From: Bradyrhizobium sp. CCGB12
GTDB lineage: Bacteria > Pseudomonadota > Alphaproteobacteria > Rhizobiales > Xanthobacteraceae
Direction of reading: 5' to 3'
DNA length: 64,000 bases
Assembly (NCBI RefSeq): GCF_024199845.1
Contig: NZ_JANADO010000001.1
Coordinates: 6,572,001 to 6,636,000, forward strand
The position numbers and the translations under genes were made by a program. The notes beneath the pieces were generated by a model. It worked only from the letters and a program-made list of their open reading frames with translations, was not told where the DNA came from and searched no databases. Below, piece by piece: positions 45,249 through 53,723 of this stretch. Each line of letters begins with the position of its first letter. The first letter of the stretch is position 1.

Positions 45249-46892
45249 TCACGCGCTCCGCGCCAGCGCGCCGTCAATCATGTTCACCGCGTTCTGCACG
45301 CCATACACCGCGACGAAGGAGCCAAAACGCGGGCCCTTCTCCTGGCCGAGCAGCACCTGGTAGAGCATGTTGAACCAGTCGAGCGTGACGCCGGGACGGC
45401 CATCCTTGCCCTTCTTGACCTGGTCGAGGAACGGCTCGCGGCGTCCGATCTCATAGACGACGTTCTGGATGTCCTCGGCAGAGGCGTCCGGCGCCAGCTG
45501 CGACAGCGCATCGCGCAGATCCTGCAGCGCGGCGCGTTCGGCCTCAATGGGCTCGCGGAATTGCTTCGTCGGCGCGACGAAATCGCGGTAGTAGTTGATG
45601 GCATAGCCGACCATGGCATCGAGCTTGGGATGCGTCTGCGGGCTCACGCCGGGGCGGTAGCGGCCGATGAAACCCCACAGCGTCTCGGCATTCTCCGCGT
45701 TCGACGACGACACCAGCGTGAGCAGAAGCTGGAAGGTGACGGGCATGTCGCCCTTCGGCGGATGGCCGTTGTGGATATGCCAGACCGGATTGCCGAGCTG
45801 CTGCTTGTCGTCCTGCCTGGCAAAGCCATCGATGAACTGCTGATAATCGTCGACATTGCGCGGGATGACGTCGAAATACAGCCGCTTGGCCGCTTTCGGC
45901 TCGCGGTACATGAACAGCGACAGCGATTCCGGCGAGGCGTAGCGCAGCCATTCATCGATGGTCAGGCCGTTGCCCTTCGACTTCGAGATCTTTTGGCCCT
46001 TCTCGTCGAGGAAGAGCTCGTAATTGAAGCCTTCGGGCGGCGTGGCGCCGAGCGCCCTGGCGATCGCGCCGGACAGCTTGACCGAATCGATCAGGTCCTT
46101 GCCGGCCATCTCGTAGTCGACGCCGAGCGCGACCCAGCGCATCGCCCAGTCGGCCTTCCATTGGCACTTGACGTTGCCCCCGGTCACGGGCGTCTCGACT
46201 TCCTGGTTTGTATCAGGATCGACATAGGTCACTGTGCCGGCCGCGACGTCGCGGCGGATCATCGGCACTTGCAGCACGACACCCGTGGTCTTGCTGATGG
46301 GGAGGAACGGCGAATAGGTCGCACGGCGATCGGGGCCGAGCGTCGGCAGGATGATCGCCATGATCTTGTCGTAGGCGGCCAGCATCTTGAGCAGCGTCGC
46401 GTCGAAGCGGCCGGACGTGTAATAGTCGGTCGAGCTCGCGAACTCGTAATCGAAGCCGAAATGATCCAGAAACGCGCGCAAGCGCGCGTTGTTGTGCGCG
46501 CCGAACGACGGATATTCGTTGGAGAACGGATCCGGCACCCGCGTCAGCGGCTTGCCGATATGAGCGGCCAGCATGTCCTTGTTGGGGACGTTGTCGGGCA
46601 CCTTCCGAAACCCGTCCATGTCGTCGGAGAACGCGAGTAGCCGCGTCTTGATCTTGTCCTCGGTCAGCACCCGGAAGGCATGCCGCACCATCGAGGTGCG
46701 CGCGACCTCGCCGAACGTGCCGATATGCGGCAGGCCGGAGGGACCGTAGCCGGTCTCGAACAGCACCTCGTCCTTCGGGCTTTTCTTCAGCCGCGCGACA
46801 ATGGCCTTCGCCTGCTCGAACGGCCAGGCGTTGGATTGTTCGGCGAGCGCACGAAGATCGCTCGGGGTCATGTTCGGATCGGTAACGGACAT
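45249..46892 (-). CDS. lysK: Lysyl-tRNA synthetase, class I
   Basis: A 547-residue class I aminoacyl-tRNA synthetase, not the class II LysS of E. coli. The HIGH signature is [13 protein letters not shown] and the KMSKS loop is KISKSKGNG; the catalytic Rossmann core continues with [12 protein letters not shown] and [12 protein letters not shown]. The class I form is found in archaea and alphaproteobacteria. The start at 46892 has GGAGG seven bases upstream; the frame upstream crosses a dispersed repeat and is not used. It is monocistronic, with repeats on both sides. Confidence 0.97.
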   Translation of the reverse strand: MSVTDPNMTPSDLRALAEQSNAWPFEQAKAIVARLKKSPKDEVLFETGYGPSGLPHIGTFGEVARTSMVRHAFRVLTEDKIKTRLLAFSDDMDGFRKVPDNVPNKDMLAAHIGKPLTRVPDPFSNEYPSFGAHNNARLRAFLDHFGFDYEFASSTDYYTSGRFDATLLKMLAAYDKIMAIILPTLGPDRRATYSPFLPISKTTGVVLQVPMIRRDVAAGTVTYVDPDTNQEVETPVTGGNVKCQWKADWAMRWVALGVDYEMAGKDLIDSVKLSGAIARALGATPPEGFNYELFLDEKGQKISKSKGNGLTIDEWLRYASPESLSLFMYREPKAAKRLYFDVIPRNVDDYQQFIDGFARQDDKQQLGNPVWHIHNGHPPKGDMPVTFQLLLTLVSSSNAENAETLWGFIGRYRPGVSPQTHPKLDAMVGYAINYYRDFVAPTKQFREPIEAERAALQDLRDALSQLAPDASAEDIQNVVYEIGRREPFLDQVKKGKDGRPGVTLDWFNMLYQVLLGQEKGPRFGSFVAVYGVQNAVNMIDGALARSA

Positions 46893-46970
46893 CAAGGGGC
46901 CTCCGGGCCGCGGAAAATAGCGATTTCCGGGCAGAATGCAATTTTGTGGAGCGAAGCAGCCGCCTCCGTC

Positions 46971-47091
46971 GTCATTGCGAGCCAACGGGTCCGCGCGAAG
47001 CGCGGCCCGCTGACAGGCTCCGCGAAGCAATCCAGAGTCTTTCCGCAGAAACAGTCTGGATTGCTTCGTCGCAAGGGCTCCTCGCAATGAC
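46971..47091. repeat. Interspersed repeat, GTCATTGCGAGC family, copy 3
   Basis: GTCATTGCGAGCC and the distal GCAAGGGCTCCTCGCAATGAC are the ends, with CGAAGCAATCCAGA/CTGGATTGCTTCG inside and an added GGGTCCGCGCGAAGCGCGGCCC hairpin not present in the copies at 11729 and 28187. Confidence 0.88.
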
Positions 47092-47113
47092 AGCGGGGGA
47101 AGCAGCGACGCAG

Positions 47114-48049
47114 CTAGAACGGGCTCACCGAGAAATAGCGCAGCCACAGATCGGTGTAGCGGCCTTTTTCCCAGACGCGGAACAGGGCCCAATTCAGCGC
47201 CTGGCGCAGCACGTCGTTGCCCTTGCGCACGGCAATGCCGACGCCCTCGCCGAAGAAGCGGCTCTCGACGAAGGGACCACCGGAGAAGGCGCAGCAATCG
47301 CCGGAATCGGTACCGTTGATCCAGAACGCGAGCGAGATGGCGTCGCCGAAGATGAAATCGACCTCGCCCTTGCGAAGCGCCGTGCGAAGTGCGTCGTCAT
47401 TGGGATAGGCGTGCAGCTCGGCGTCGGTGAACATCGCCTTGAGATATGCCTCATGCGCGGAGCCCGCGACGACGCCGACCTTCTTGCCTTCGAGATATTC
47501 GGGGCGGATCTCCGGCATCACCGCATCCTTGCGCGAGACGAAGCGCGCCGGCACCCGGTAATAAGGATCGGTGAAATCGACGCGGGCGCGCAGCTGCGGG
47601 CTCACCGCCATCGAGGCGATGATGGCATCGCCCCGGTTCGAGGTGAGCGCGTCGACCAGCGTCTCGAAGCGGCGCATCTGCACCGTGCAGGTCACCTTGA
47701 TCTCCTCGCACAGGCTGCGTGCGAGGTCGACGTTGAAGCCGGCCGGATTGCCGTCGGCGCCGGTGAAGTTGAACGGCGGATAGTCGGTCTCGGTCAGGAA
47801 ACGGATCACGGTCAGGCGCGACAGGTCCGGGCGCTCCGGCCGCCGCCGCGGGTCCCAGAAGCCGGGCACGGCCTGCGGGGCGGCTTGAGGGGCAGTTTGC
47901 GGCGTGGCCTGGGGCGCCTCGGGCGGCCGCTTGGCGGGGGCCTGCGCGTTCGCCGTGGCTAGCCCTGCGAGCAGGCAGACGGCAGCCGCCAGCCCAAGCA
48001 GGACCCGGCGCACGGTTTTGGGCGATTTTACCTGTCGCGACGGAGCCAT
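47114..48049 (-). CDS. Extracytoplasmic amino acid-type substrate-binding protein
   Basis: A 311-residue secreted protein. The signal peptide ([22 protein letters not shown]) is followed by a Pro/Ala/Gln-rich linker ([18 protein letters not shown]) and an SBP_bac_3 fold: [34 protein letters not shown] region ([19 protein letters not shown]), [12 protein letters not shown] and [16 protein letters not shown]. These bind amino acids or similar compounds for ABC import. No transporter genes adjoin it. Two paired cysteines in the ligand domain ([12 protein letters not shown]) may form disulfides. The linker may extend the protein from the membrane; this is inference. Confidence 0.88.
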   Translation of the reverse strand: MAPSRQVKSPKTVRRVLLGLAAAVCLLAGLATANAQAPAKRPPEAPQATPQTAPQAAPQAVPGFWDPRRRPERPDLSRLTVIRFLTETDYPPFNFTGADGNPAGFNVDLARSLCEEIKVTCTVQMRRFETLVDALTSNRGDAIIASMAVSPQLRARVDFTDPYYRVPARFVSRKDAVMPEIRPEYLEGKKVGVVAGSAHEAYLKAMFTDAELHAYPNDDALRTALRKGEVDFIFGDAISLAFWINGTDSGDCCAFSGGPFVESRFFGEGVGIAVRKGNDVLRQALNWALFRVWEKGRYTDLWLRYFSVSPF

Positions 48050-48137
48050 CGGCCGAAATGAACGAATTTCGTTGAGATCGGAGGGCCTTATAGACCATCC
48101 CGCCGGGAACGCGAGTGCCGATTGCGGCCAAGGGGAC

Positions 48138-48262
48138 GGTGCGCTCCCTCCCCCGCTCGCGGGGAGGGTCGGGGAGTGCCTCAACGACGAAGACTCCCCC
48201 AGAGGATGGAGCCCTCACCCGCGCCTTCGGCGCGACCTCTCCCGCCAGCGGGAGAGGTGCAG
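48138..48262. repeat. Interspersed repeat, CCTCCCCCGC family, copy 6
   Basis: CCCTCCCCCGCTCGCGGGGAGGG at left and ACCTCTCCCGCCAGCGGGAGAGGT at right, with GCCTTCGGCGCG in the centre. It lies between divergent promoter sides of the binding-protein gene and the end of the SCO1 gene. Confidence 0.87.
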
Positions 48263-48291
48263 CGGAGTTCGCCGCTCGATCCAGCCCCCTC

Positions 48292-48882
48292 TCAGAGATA
48301 CTTCTTCAAATCAGCGGCCGCCTCCTCCGGAGTCCGCTTCAAATTGAACGGCGAGACGAACCTCCCGTCGCGATCCATCAGATAGATCAGTGCCGTATGG
48401 TCCATGGTGTAGTCGCCGTCCTTGGTCGGGACCTTCTTGGCGTAGACACGGTAGGAGGTGATAACCTTGGCGGTCTCGGCGGGATCGCCGGACAGGCCCT
48501 CGAGGTGCGGATCGAAGCTCGACAGATAGTCCTTCATCGTCGCCGGCGTGTCGCGCTCGGGATCGACCGAGATGAAGATGGCATTGACCTTGTCGGCATC
48601 CTTGCCCATCGCGCGCAGCACCTCCGAGATCTCGAACAGCGAGGTCGGGCAGACGTCGGGGCAATGGGTGTAGCCGAAGAAGATCAGGGTCGGCTTGCCC
48701 TTCAGTGTCTTGTCGGTGACGGCCTTGCCGTTCTGGTCGGTGAGCTGGAACGGGCCGCCGATCGCGGCCGGCTGCGCCACCTTGTTCACCCCGCCCATGG
48801 CCCAGAACATGATCAGCAACCCGACGACGAGGCTTGCGGCGAAGGCGGTTGCGATCACCAGTGGACGGGCCATGGAGCTCAT
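48292..48882 (-). CDS. SCO1/SenC-family copper chaperone
   Basis: A 196-residue membrane-anchored thioredoxin-fold protein that helps assemble the CuA centre of cytochrome c oxidase. One N-terminal helix (about 8-30) anchors it. The copper motif is FFGYTHCPDVCPTS (CxxxC) and the distant histidine is in YTMDHTALIYL, all three ligands present. The ATG at 48882 gives MSSMARPLV, with AGGAA upstream; a second ATG three codons later is possible. It is far from the cox operon in this window, about 41 kb. A small membrane protein gene lies directly upstream. Confidence 0.94.
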   Translation of the reverse strand: MSSMARPLVIATAFAASLVVGLLIMFWAMGGVNKVAQPAAIGGPFQLTDQNGKAVTDKTLKGKPTLIFFGYTHCPDVCPTSLFEISEVLRAMGKDADKVNAIFISVDPERDTPATMKDYLSSFDPHLEGLSGDPAETAKVITSYRVYAKKVPTKDGDYTMDHTALIYLMDRDGRFVSPFNLKRTPEEAAADLKKYL

Positions 48883-48905
48883 TGGCGAAACATTTCCTGT
48901 CGGGA

Positions 48906-49100
48906 TCAGAAGCAGGCGGCGAAGCCGGTCCTGATCATTTCGAAGAACACCTGGGTGCCATAATGGAACCAGAGCGCAAGGGCGGCGACCACGACGAGCG
49001 CGCCAAGGCCTGCGCCCATCCACAGCAGCACGGACGGCATCCGGCCGGCAGTGGGCGAATTGTCCTGTACCGGGTGGGCTGGGTGCAGTGGTTGAGCCAT
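48906..49100 (-). CDS. Small single-helix membrane protein upstream of SCO1
   Basis: A 64-residue protein: MAQPLHPAHPVQDNSPTAGR is a polar N-terminus, followed by one membrane helix (about 22-45, VLLWMGAGLGALVVVAALAL) and a short tail FHYGTQVFFEMIRTGFAACF. It ends 23 bases before the SCO1 ATG on the same strand, so the two are likely one unit and it may serve oxidase or copper metabolism. I do not recognise the family. The ATG at 49100 is chosen because the longer frame starts in unrelated sequence. Confidence 0.65.
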   Translation of the reverse strand: MAQPLHPAHPVQDNSPTAGRMPSVLLWMGAGLGALVVVAALALWFHYGTQVFFEMIRTGFAACF

Positions 49101-49203
49101 GGCAACGACCAGAGCGAAGGCCCCGGTTCCCTGCCTCTCAGATAGGCGTTGGCCCACCGGCGGGCAAGCACCGGCGGGCCAATGTCAAATCGTGCCGATG
49201 GGA

Positions 49204-49725
49204 TTAGCGAACCAGCTGGCCCCGGGCGGATTCCAGCTGTTCCGGAGGCGGAAGAGCGCGGCGCAAGGGCCTGCTGGTCGAAGCCTGCGCGTCCAGGTAG
49301 CATGGCTTGTACATGGCCTGGAGCTGCTTGCCCCTCAGGAAGAGCATATGCGGGGTGAGGCCGCCGCGCTGGGAGATCCAGCGCTTCACCTGCGACGGAT
49401 ACATCGCATAGAGCATCTGGGTCGCTTCGGGGTTGGTGATGGCGCGGCCGTTGCTGCCGAAGTCCCACGCGGCATGGAACCCAAGCGTCGCGTGCGAGGT
49501 CACACAGATGCGGTCACGCGGAATGGCACCGAGGACGATGGTACAGGCCGAAGCGCAGAGGCCGTCGATGATGACGGTATCACCCGATTGCCGCAGGTCC
49601 TGATATTTGTCGACATAGGTCCCGATCCGACCGCCGCGGTCGTCCGCGATCCGGACCACCGCCTGAGAAGCCCCCATGCAAGCGATCAGCAGAACCGTCG
49701 CAAGCACCCCAGTCAGAAACCTCAT
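49204..49725 (-). CDS. Exported ClpP/COG3904-like protein
   Basis: A 173-residue protein with signal peptide MRFLTGVLATVLLIACMGASQA. The mature part RGGRIGTYVDKYQDLRQSGDTVIIDGLCASACTIVLGAIPRDRI has the ASACT motif of ClpP/SppA-type serine hydrolases, as in the COG3904 predicted periplasmic proteins, followed by HATLGFHAAWD, which may carry the histidine. A downstream QMLYAMYPSQVKRWISQRGGL stretch also resembles that group. No substrate is known. It ends with a Pro-rich tail. It stands alone, 103 bases from the small membrane protein gene. Confidence 0.75.
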   Translation of the reverse strand: MRFLTGVLATVLLIACMGASQAVVRIADDRGGRIGTYVDKYQDLRQSGDTVIIDGLCASACTIVLGAIPRDRICVTSHATLGFHAAWDFGSNGRAITNPEATQMLYAMYPSQVKRWISQRGGLTPHMLFLRGKQLQAMYKPCYLDAQASTSRPLRRALPPPEQLESARGQLVR

Positions 49726-49976
49726 TGTCCCCCCGCCCCAGTCGATTTCGAATCTGCGTGTCAGGTTCGTGATGCGTGGCTAGCGTCCGTCGTAACAGTG
49801 GTTTTGTCTAGGCGCGCCAGCTTGCTCAAAACAAATTCAAATCCAGTGTTGCGTCGGCGCTGCACCAAGTCCGCTTCGGTCCCAAACTGGAACAAGTTAA
49901 CGGACTCTTACGCGTTCCACCCTTGATCTCAGCAACAACCGCTGGCTTCAATCCGGACAACTACAGGGGGGAACTC

Positions 49977-51635
49977 ATGACGGAGCAGGCGGACGTCATC
50001 GTCGTCGGCGCGGGGCTATCCGGCCTGGTGGCCGCAACCGAGATCGCGGACGCGGGCAAGCGCGTGATCGTGGTCGATCAGGAGGGGGAGCAGTCGCTCG
50101 GCGGCCAGGCGTTCTGGTCGTTCGGCGGATTGTTCCTGGTCGATTCGCCGGAGCAGCGCCGGCTCGGCATCAAGGACTCCTGCGAGCTCGCGCTCCAGGA
50201 CTGGATTGGTACCGCCGGCTTCGATCGCGACGAGGATTTCTGGCCGCGGCAATGGGCCGAGGCCTATGTGGCGTTCGCGGCCGGCGAGAAGCGCGACTGG
50301 CTGCGCGCGATGGGGCATCGCATCTTTCCCGTGGTGGGTTGGGCCGAGCGCGGCGGCTATGACGCGATGGGTCACGGCAATTCGGTGCCGCGCTTCCATG
50401 TCACCTGGGGCACCGGCCCTGGTATCGTCGAGCCGTTCGAGCGCCGCGCGCGCGAAGCCGTCCGAAGCGGCCGGCTCACCTTCAGGTTCCGCCATCGCGT
50501 CGATGCGCTCTCCATCACCAACGGCACCGTGGATGGCGTCAGCGGCGCCGTTCTCGCCCCCGACGACGTCGAGCGGGGCAAGAGCTCGTCGCGCAACGTC
50601 GTCGGCGAGTTTGCGCTGAAGGCGCAGGCGGTGATCGTCGCCTCCGGCGGCATCGGCGGCAATCATGAGCTGGTGCGGCAGAACTGGCCGAAGCGGCTCG
50701 GTGATCCCCCGAAATTCATGATCTCGGGCGTGCCCGAGCATGTCGACGGCCGCATGATCGGCATCACCGAGAAGGCGGGCGCACGGCTGATCAACCGCGA
50801 CCGCATGTGGCATTACGTCGAGGGCATCCAGAACTGGTCACCGATCTGGCCGCGCCACGGCATCCGCATCCTGCCCGGCCCGTCCTCGATGTGGTTCGAC
50901 GCCACGGGCACGCGGCTGCCGGCGCCGCTGTTCCCGGGCTCCGACACGCTCGGCCAGCTCCAATACATCATGTCCACCGGCTATGATTATTCATGGTTCA
51001 TCCTGACCCAGAGCATCATCAAGAAGGAGTTTGCGCTGTCGGGCTCGGAGCAGAACCCCGACCTCACCGGCAAGAGCTGGCGCATGACCTTGCGCCGCGC
51101 CACCAACAAGGGTGCCCCGGCGCCGGTGGAGGCGTTCAAAAGCCATGGTGTCGACTTCATCGTGCGCGACAAGCTCGATGAGCTCGTTGCCGCCATGAAC
51201 AAGCTCGCCGGCAGCGATCTTCTGAGGCCCGAGCACATCAAGATGCAGATCGAAGCGCGCGACCGCGAGATCGCCAATCCCTACGTCAAGGACGCGCAGG
51301 TGATGAACATCCACAATGCGCGCCGCTATATCGGCGACAAGCTGATCCGCACCGCCTCGCCGCACAGGATCCTGGATCCCGCACATGGACCGCTGATCGC
51401 GGTGAAGCTTAACATCCTCACCCGCAAGACGCTGGGCGGCTTCGAGACCGACCTCGACTCCCGCGTGTTCGGCGAGGAAGGCAGCGTCATCCCCGGCCTC
51501 TATGCAGTCGGCGAGGCCGCCGGCTTTGGCGGCGGCGGCGTGCACGGCTACCGCTCGCTGGAAGGCACATTCCTCGGCGGCTGCCTGTTCTCGGGCCGCA
51601 ATGCCGGCCGCGCCGCGGCGAAGGCGGTGGGCTAG
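49977..51635 (+). CDS. FAD-binding dehydrogenase (fumarate reductase/ketosteroid dehydrogenase type)
   Basis: A 552-residue flavoprotein. The N-terminal dinucleotide-binding fold is DVIVVGAGLSGLVAATEIAD, with the ribose-binding acidic residue in RVIVVDQE, then SLGGQAFWSFGGLFLVDSPEQR. A second glycine-rich FAD segment is AVIVASGGIGGN, and GLYAVGEAAGFGGGGVHGYRSLEGTFLGGCLFSGRNAG is the family's C-terminal FAD motif (positions about 505-540). The substrate could be a steroid or an organic acid and is not fixed by sequence. AGGGGGGAAC is a strong ribosome site. It is followed three bases later by the esterase gene, so the two form a unit. Confidence 0.92.
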   Translation: MTEQADVIVVGAGLSGLVAATEIADAGKRVIVVDQEGEQSLGGQAFWSFGGLFLVDSPEQRRLGIKDSCELALQDWIGTAGFDRDEDFWPRQWAEAYVAFAAGEKRDWLRAMGHRIFPVVGWAERGGYDAMGHGNSVPRFHVTWGTGPGIVEPFERRAREAVRSGRLTFRFRHRVDALSITNGTVDGVSGAVLAPDDVERGKSSSRNVVGEFALKAQAVIVASGGIGGNHELVRQNWPKRLGDPPKFMISGVPEHVDGRMIGITEKAGARLINRDRMWHYVEGIQNWSPIWPRHGIRILPGPSSMWFDATGTRLPAPLFPGSDTLGQLQYIMSTGYDYSWFILTQSIIKKEFALSGSEQNPDLTGKSWRMTLRRATNKGAPAPVEAFKSHGVDFIVRDKLDELVAAMNKLAGSDLLRPEHIKMQIEARDREIANPYVKDAQVMNIHNARRYIGDKLIRTASPHRILDPAHGPLIAVKLNILTRKTLGGFETDLDSRVFGEEGSVIPGLYAVGEAAGFGGGGVHGYRSLEGTFLGGCLFSGRNAGRAAAKAVG

Positions 51636-51638
51636 ATC

Positions 51639-52556
51639 ATGCGGCGGTGGTTGCAGATCGGGGCGCTTGTTGCGGCATTGACCGCCGCCTCCGCGGCATC
51701 CGCCGATACGATCGACGTCAACGGCGTGAAGCGTTCCTACACCGTGCAGCTGCCGGCGAAGCGGCTTGTGCCGCTCGTGGTCGCGCTCCATGGCAAAACC
51801 CAGCGCGGCGCCGACATGGTCGCGCGCACGGCGTGGCCACAGGTCGCCAAGCGTGAAGGTTTTGCCGTGGTGTTTCCCGATGGCCTCAACCATGCCTGGG
51901 CCGATGCGAGGACAAAGGCGGGCCCCGCGCTCCGTGGTCCACCCCCTGGAACCGACGACGTCGCTTTCATCACAAAGCTCATCGAGAAGCTGGTGGCCGA
52001 CGGCACGGCCGATCCGAAGCGCGTCTACGTCACCGGCGTCTCCAACGGCGGTGCCATGGCGATGACGCTGGTTTGCGCGCGCGCCGATCTGTTTGCGGCG
52101 GGCGCCAGCGTGATCATGAACCTCACTGAGGAGGCGGCCGTCACGTGCCATCCCTCGCGGCCACTGCCGATGCTGCTCATGAACGGCACGGCCGACCCGC
52201 TGGTGCCTTACGAGGGCGGACGCGGATCGAGTTATTTTGCCGCAGACGGGTTCTGGTCGACCGAGGAGACGCTGACATTCTGGCGCAAGCTCAACGGCTG
52301 CGAGATTGACGACGCGGGCGCGAGCGACATGCCCGACAGGGCGCCGGCAGAGCAGTCCACGGTCACGCGGATCAGTTCGCGCTGTCCGACCGGGCACGAC
52401 GTCGTGCTCTATCGCATCAACCATGGCGGCCACCGCATGCCCGGATTCTCTCCGGATGCCCGCTTCCCGAAAATCGCGGCACGCCTGCTCGGCCCGCAGA
52501 ACGGAGACATCGACGGCGCCGAGACGATCTGGACGTTCTTCAAGCAGTTTCCGTAG
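51639..52556 (+). CDS. LpqC/PHB depolymerase-like exported esterase
   Basis: A 305-residue secreted alpha/beta hydrolase. The signal peptide (MRRWLQIGALVAALTAASAASA) leads into RLVPLVVALHGKTQRGADM, the oxyanion-hole strand, then the nucleophile elbow GVSNGGAMA, the acid in NGTADPLVP and the histidine in NHGGHRMPG, the full Ser-Asp-His triad. Two further cysteines suggest a disulfide. The LpqC/PHB depolymerase group includes feruloyl and acetyl-xylan esterases. The start is three bases after the FAD dehydrogenase stop. Confidence 0.88.
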   Translation: MRRWLQIGALVAALTAASAASADTIDVNGVKRSYTVQLPAKRLVPLVVALHGKTQRGADMVARTAWPQVAKREGFAVVFPDGLNHAWADARTKAGPALRGPPPGTDDVAFITKLIEKLVADGTADPKRVYVTGVSNGGAMAMTLVCARADLFAAGASVIMNLTEEAAVTCHPSRPLPMLLMNGTADPLVPYEGGRGSSYFAADGFWSTEETLTFWRKLNGCEIDDAGASDMPDRAPAEQSTVTRISSRCPTGHDVVLYRINHGGHRMPGFSPDARFPKIAARLLGPQNGDIDGAETIWTFFKQFP

Positions 52557-52561
52557 GTGCC

Positions 52562-52615
52562 GCATGCGCATTCGGCAACGCATGCGTGCCTGGCAACGCA
52601 TGCGCGCCTGGGGTG
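52562..52615. repeat. 18-bp tandem repeat, three units
   Basis: GCATGCGCATTCGGCAAC, GCATGCGTGCCTGGCAAC and GCATGCGCGCCTGGGGTG are three head-to-tail 18-base units, the first two identical at 15 of 18 positions. They sit in the 113-base gap after the esterase gene. Units share GCATGCG and GGCAAC. No coding role is seen. Confidence 0.75.
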
Positions 52616-52669
52616 GCAGAGCGCGGGTCGCTGGGCTAGACAGGGCCGCCATCCACCAGGAGATCCCAA

Positions 52670-53020
52670 ATGAGCATTCAGCGTTTCGAAACCGGCCCGC
52701 GCATGAGCCAGGTCGTCGTGCACGGCAACACCGTCTATCTCGCCGGTGTCGTCGCCAACAAGGCAGCCGGCGAAAGCGTGACGAAGCAGACCCAGGACAT
52801 CCTGGCGACCATCGACGGTCACCTCGCCAAGGCCGGCACCGACAAGTCGAAGCTGCTCTCGGCCACGATCTACATCACCGACATGAAGACGTTCGGCGAG
52901 ATGAACGCGGTGTGGGACGCCTGGGTTTCGCCGGGCAACACGCCGGCCCGCGCCACCGTCGAGGCCAAGCTGGCGGCGCCGCAATACACCGTCGAGATCA
53001 TGGTGACCGCGGCGAAGTAA
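52670..53020 (+). CDS. ridA: RidA-family imine/enamine deaminase
   Basis: A 116-residue YjgF/RidA protein that hydrolyses reactive 2-aminoacrylate and other enamines. The family body reads VVHGNTVYLAGVVANKA, TKQTQDILATIDGHLAKAG, ATIYITDMKTFGEMNAVWDAWV and the essential arginine in PARATVEAKLA, all present. It starts at the ATG 52670 with AGGAGATCCC upstream. A terminator (53042-53070) follows, so it is monocistronic. It is a short-form, archetypal RidA length. Confidence 0.94.
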   Translation: MSIQRFETGPRMSQVVVHGNTVYLAGVVANKAAGESVTKQTQDILATIDGHLAKAGTDKSKLLSATIYITDMKTFGEMNAVWDAWVSPGNTPARATVEAKLAAPQYTVEIMVTAAK

Positions 53021-53041
53021 TTTTCGCAAACAATGCGAATG

Positions 53042-53070
53042 AAGCGCGATGAGGCCATCATCGCGCTTTT
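53042..53070 (+). terminator. Rho-independent terminator after RidA
   Basis: AAGCGCGATGA-GGCCA-TCATCGCGCTT is a perfect 11-bp stem with a 5-base loop, followed by TT; the T-run is short. It is 22 bases after the RidA stop. Confidence 0.8.
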
Positions 53071-53079
53071 CTCTGTGCA

Positions 53080-53110
53080 CATATCGATGACCTCCGAGGT
53101 AATCGATATG
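53080..53110. promoter_or_regulatory. 31-bp near-perfect palindrome, candidate operator
   Basis: The left half reads CATATCGAT-G-ACCTC and the right half GAGGT-A-ATCGATATG around a central C (53095). Twenty-eight of 31 positions are self-complementary. It lies between the RidA terminator and the NTF2-like gene at 53171, so it is probably a repressor or activator dimer site for that gene. Confidence 0.6.
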
Positions 53111-53120
53111 GGCGCGCAAA

Positions 53121-53162
53121 CCTTCGATGATCACGGTCAGCCGCACACGGCTTCATCGAAGG
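53121..53162 (+). promoter_or_regulatory. Hairpin masking the ribosome site of the 53171 gene
   Basis: CCTTCGATGA (53121-53130) pairs with TCATCGAAGG (53153-53162), with an inner AGCCG-CACA-CGGCT stem (53139-53152). The distal arm contains AAGG of the AAGGAG Shine-Dalgarno at 53159-53164, so in the RNA the ribosome site would be paired. This could lower translation or respond to temperature or an RNA. Confidence 0.5.
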
Positions 53163-53170
53163 AGACTGAC

Positions 53171-53536
53171 ATGACCGACCATACCGCCATCGCCCTTTGC
53201 TATATCGATCTCTGGAACGAGCGCACGACCAGCCGCCGCCGCGAGCTGCTGAGCGAAACCTGGACGGCGGATGCAAGCTATGTCGATCCGCTGATGAAGG
53301 GCGACGGCCCTGATGGTATCGACGCGCTGATCGCAGGCGTGCAGCAGCGCTTTCCCGATTTCAAGTTCAAGCTGATCGGCGAGCCCAACGGCTATGGCGA
53401 CCATGTCCGCTTCAGCTGGGGGCTTGGCCCTGACGGCGTCGACAGCCCGATCAAGGGCACTGATTTCGCCGTGCTGAAGGATGGGCGCATCAGGAGCGTG
53501 ACGGGATTTCTGGACCAGGTGCCCGCGGGCGCGTGA
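53171..53536 (+). CDS. NTF2/SnoaL-like protein with regulated leader
   Basis: A 121-residue NTF2-fold protein: HTAIALCYIDLWNERTTSRRRELLSETWTADASYVDPLMKGDGPDGIDAL forms the N-terminal helices and first strand, then FPDFKFKLIGEPNGYGDHVRFSWGLGPDG and DFAVLKDGRIRSVTGFLDQV are strands. It is close in sequence style to polyketide cyclase-like SnoaL proteins, but no function is established. The ATG at 53171 has AAGGAG six bases upstream. The gene is preceded by a palindrome and a hairpin that hides that ribosome site, which suggests that its expression is tightly controlled. Confidence 0.85.
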   Translation: MTDHTAIALCYIDLWNERTTSRRRELLSETWTADASYVDPLMKGDGPDGIDALIAGVQQRFPDFKFKLIGEPNGYGDHVRFSWGLGPDGVDSPIKGTDFAVLKDGRIRSVTGFLDQVPAGA

Positions 53537-53542
53537 GGTCTC

Positions 53543-53715
53543 TCTTACCCTCCCCTGGAGGGGGAGGGTCGTTACGCATGCAGCGGAGCGAAATGCGTAG
53601 CGGGGTGGGGTGAAGGTCTCTCCACATCCAACACTGCCCGCGTGGAGAGATCACCCCACCCCGCTCGCGCTACGCGCGATCGACCCTCCCCCTCCAGGGG
53701 AGGGTAAAGCGAGAG
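53543..53715. repeat. Interspersed repeat, CCCTCCCCTGGAGG family, copy 7
   Basis: ACCCTCCCCTGGAGGGGGAGGGT at left and ACCCTCCCCCTCCAGGGGAGGGT at right are inverted ends. Inside are GCGGGGTGGGGTGA/TCACCCCACCCCGC and GTCTCTCCAC/GTGGAGAGATC. It lies at the 3' ends of two convergent transcription units. Confidence 0.88.
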
Positions 53716-53723
53716 ACCAGCGC

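Noticed and set aside
47114..48049. SBP_bac_3 protein as a lytic transglycosylase or sensor
   Set aside because: There is no glycosidase or kinase domain; the fold ends with the binding domain.
52562..52615. CRISPR array
   Set aside because: The 18-base units are directly adjacent with no spacers, and there are no cas genes.
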